This document shows positions 13,161 to 14,074 of a stretch of 14,074 bases of DNA, piece after piece. Below the pieces are notes generated by a model, which searched no databases, was not told where the DNA came from, and worked only from the letters and a program-made list of their open reading frames with translations. Position 1 is the stretch's first letter, and each line of letters begins with the position of its first letter. Both the position numbers and the translations under genes were made by a program. The stretch is from JANMEX01 sp049696015 (GTDB lineage Bacteria; Pseudomonadota; Alphaproteobacteria; Rhizobiales; Rhizobiaceae), in assembly GCA_049696015.1 (NCBI GenBank), contig JBAVTG010000042.1, positions 1 through 14,074 on the forward strand, written 5' to 3'.

Positions 13161-13189
13161 GACGATAGCGTCTTTCCTGTCAAAAGACA
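13161..13189. promoter_or_regulatory. Two 12-bp palindromes upstream of the XRE gene
   Basis: GACG-ATAG-CGTC (13161-13172) and TGTC-AAAA-GACA (13178-13189) have the same 4-4-4 layout, with centres 17 bases apart. They begin 23 bases upstream of the TTG start and lie in the spacer to the divergent membrane protein gene, a natural place for autoregulation. Their half-sites differ, so one or both may be chance. Confidence 0.35.
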
Positions 13190-13266
13190 CTTACCTCCAA
13201 CGTAATTGCGACACTGACATCGGGTCTGGGAAAGTGGCGGCATTGAAAACCCAAAGGAGATGACCC

Positions 13267-13719
13267 ATGCCCGTTTCAACTGTCGTCCTGTGGATCAAAC
13301 TTGCCAGCGCAAGCATGATCATCGCCCTCGGCGCCCTGTTCGCACTCGGCGCATACCCGCCCACCGCAGCCTTCGCCGACCTGTTTGTCGACTTGTTGAA
13401 ATGGCCGCTGGACGGCGCGCAAACTGTCGCCGCACAAGAAGCCCGCATCATCGCCGCCATCGGCGGCGGCATCACCGTTGGCTGGGGCGTCATGATCTGG
13501 CAAATCGCCAGCCGCATCTTGCCGACAGACCCCGCACTCGGCCGCCAGTTGCTGACAACCAGCATGCTCAGCTGGTTCGTCATCGACAGCACCGCCTCCT
13601 GGCTCGCCGGCGTGCCCCTCAATGTCGCGCTGAACACAGCGTTGCTGGCGCTGTTTCTGGTGCCGTTGTGGCGGATGGAGGGAGGCTCGAAGTCGACTGT
13701 GCAATTGCCACTGGTGTGA
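13267..13719 (+). CDS. Small integral membrane protein of unknown function
   Basis: The product has 150 residues and starts at ATG 13267 with AAGGAG seven bases upstream. Four hydrophobic stretches are visible (about 6-29, 60-82, 94-112 and 115-133), separated by short polar loops, with a predicted charged tail (RMEGGSKSTVQ). I do not recognise a functional motif. The residues WVIWQI-like VGWGVMIWQIA and SWFVIDSTASW repeat an aromatic pattern. It is divergent from the XRE/MmyB regulator gene, which often controls its neighbour, so repression or induction by that regulator is expected. No catalytic residues are apparent. Confidence 0.75.
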   Translation: MPVSTVVLWIKLASASMIIALGALFALGAYPPTAAFADLFVDLLKWPLDGAQTVAAQEARIIAAIGGGITVGWGVMIWQIASRILPTDPALGRQLLTTSMLSWFVIDSTASWLAGVPLNVALNTALLALFLVPLWRMEGGSKSTVQLPLV

Positions 13720-13894
13720 CGCCAATTGAAGCACTTTAGGCGCAGGTTTTGGGCATGATCCTGACTTATGTCCGAAGCCGCGCCCATTGCGCCTCTGAAT
13801 GTCAGTTCCGATGGTTTACGCAACCTGATTCAGATCAACGAGTACGACCTGTTGCGGCGCTATCATGAACCCGTTTCTGGCAGGGAGGCGCAGC

Positions 13895-14074
13895 ATGACC
13901 ACATTTCTTTCCCACTCACCCACGGTCAATGGCTATAGTTTTAACTCAACCTTTTCCTTTCAGAGTTTCAATCCAACTCATTCTAACGAGACGGATTTCA
14001 ATTTTGTTTACTCACATTTATATACTCCCGAATACGTCTATTGCCAGACTATTGAGAAATATAGTGACACAGGT
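13895..14074 (+). CDS. Start of an AT-rich gene of unknown function, cut by the window end
   Basis: From ATG 13895 the frame is open for 60 codons to the end of the window, and GGGAGG lies six bases upstream. The predicted N-terminus is rich in Ser, Thr, Asn, Phe and Tyr (for example SFNSTFSFQSFNPTHSNE), with no hydrophobic signal peptide and few charges. GC is about 38 % by hand count against roughly 60 % in the genes to the left, and codons such as TAT, ACT and TTT dominate. This suggests a gene acquired from elsewhere or an unusually composed surface/secreted protein; type I secreted proteins also lack an N-terminal signal. No family was recognised. Confidence 0.55.
   Translation, partial: MTTFLSHSPTVNGYSFNSTFSFQSFNPTHSNETDFNFVYSHLYTPEYVYCQTIEKYSDTG

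Noticed and set aside
13139..13279. An N-terminal extension of the XRE regulator to ATG 13279.
   Set aside because: It would cross the divergent gene's ribosome binding site and start, and add a Cys-rich stretch not found in this family.
13191..13823. A 210-codon minus-strand frame opposite the small membrane protein gene.
   Set aside because: The plus-strand gene has a strong ribosome binding site and membrane segments; the minus frame has neither.
13768..13938. A 56-codon open frame (plus strand) starting MSEAAPIAPLN.
   Set aside because: It has no ribosome binding site, overlaps the better supported start at 13895 by 44 bases, and shows no recognisable motif. It may be real but is not supported.
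1..14074. CRISPR arrays, tRNA or rRNA genes, transposases or insertion-sequence ends.
   Set aside because: No spaced direct repeats, no cloverleaf or rRNA-like sequence and no transposase motif were seen in the window.

Overview
Everything here was read by hand from the sequence and its translation; no database search was possible. Family calls rest on recognisable motifs and are stated with that limit. The GC-rich coding sequence, the DUF1344 exported protein, frequent GTG/TTG starts and the gene families present suggest an alphaproteobacterium, probably Hyphomicrobiales (Rhizobiales). The final 180 bases are clearly AT-richer (about 38 % GC by hand count).

Left end (1-2677). The window opens inside an enolase-superfamily (mandelate racemase / sugar-acid dehydratase type) gene. 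It converges on a DUF3592 membrane protein gene that lies downstream of an HxlR-type regulator. The regulator is divergent from an azoR-like FMN-dependent NADH:quinone/azo reductase, and the shared 141-bp spacer carries GTTAC/GTAAC half-sites, one pair lying inside the regulator's own promoter. A hemerythrin-domain gene follows azoR.

Centre (2681-8092, minus strand). Four tightly coupled genes, with 1-4 bp overlaps, form one lipid operon: a PlsB/GNPAT-type acyltransferase, an FAD-dependent glycerol-3-phosphate dehydrogenase (GlpD type), a diacylglycerol-kinase-type lipid kinase, and an alkyl-dihydroxyacetonephosphate synthase (AGPS) homologue. Together they could make DHAP, acylate it, exchange the acyl for an alkyl ether chain, and phosphorylate glycerolipids. 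This is a candidate ether-lipid pathway and is the most interesting system in the window. A long hairpin lies directly before the first gene's ribosome binding site, and a strong terminator separates the operon from the upstream DUF1344 gene.

Middle right (8463-9799). About 530 bp without a recognisable gene is followed by two damaged genes in head-to-head orientation. One is a MauE/DoxX-like membrane protein broken by an in-frame TAA. The other is only the C-terminal part of a PQQ-dependent sugar dehydrogenase. The two appear to have been joined by a deletion near 9440-9475.

Right end (9800-14074). A conserved CxxC protein and a formate/nitrite (FNT) channel are divergently transcribed around one FNR/FixK-type box (TTGAT-N4-GTCAA) that sits about 41 bp from the likely start of each. 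The channel gene overlaps the end of a convergent glycosyltransferase-4 gene by 17 bp. Beyond lie an XRE/MmyB-type regulator with a TTG start, a divergent small membrane protein gene, and the first 60 codons of an AT-rich unknown gene cut by the window edge.
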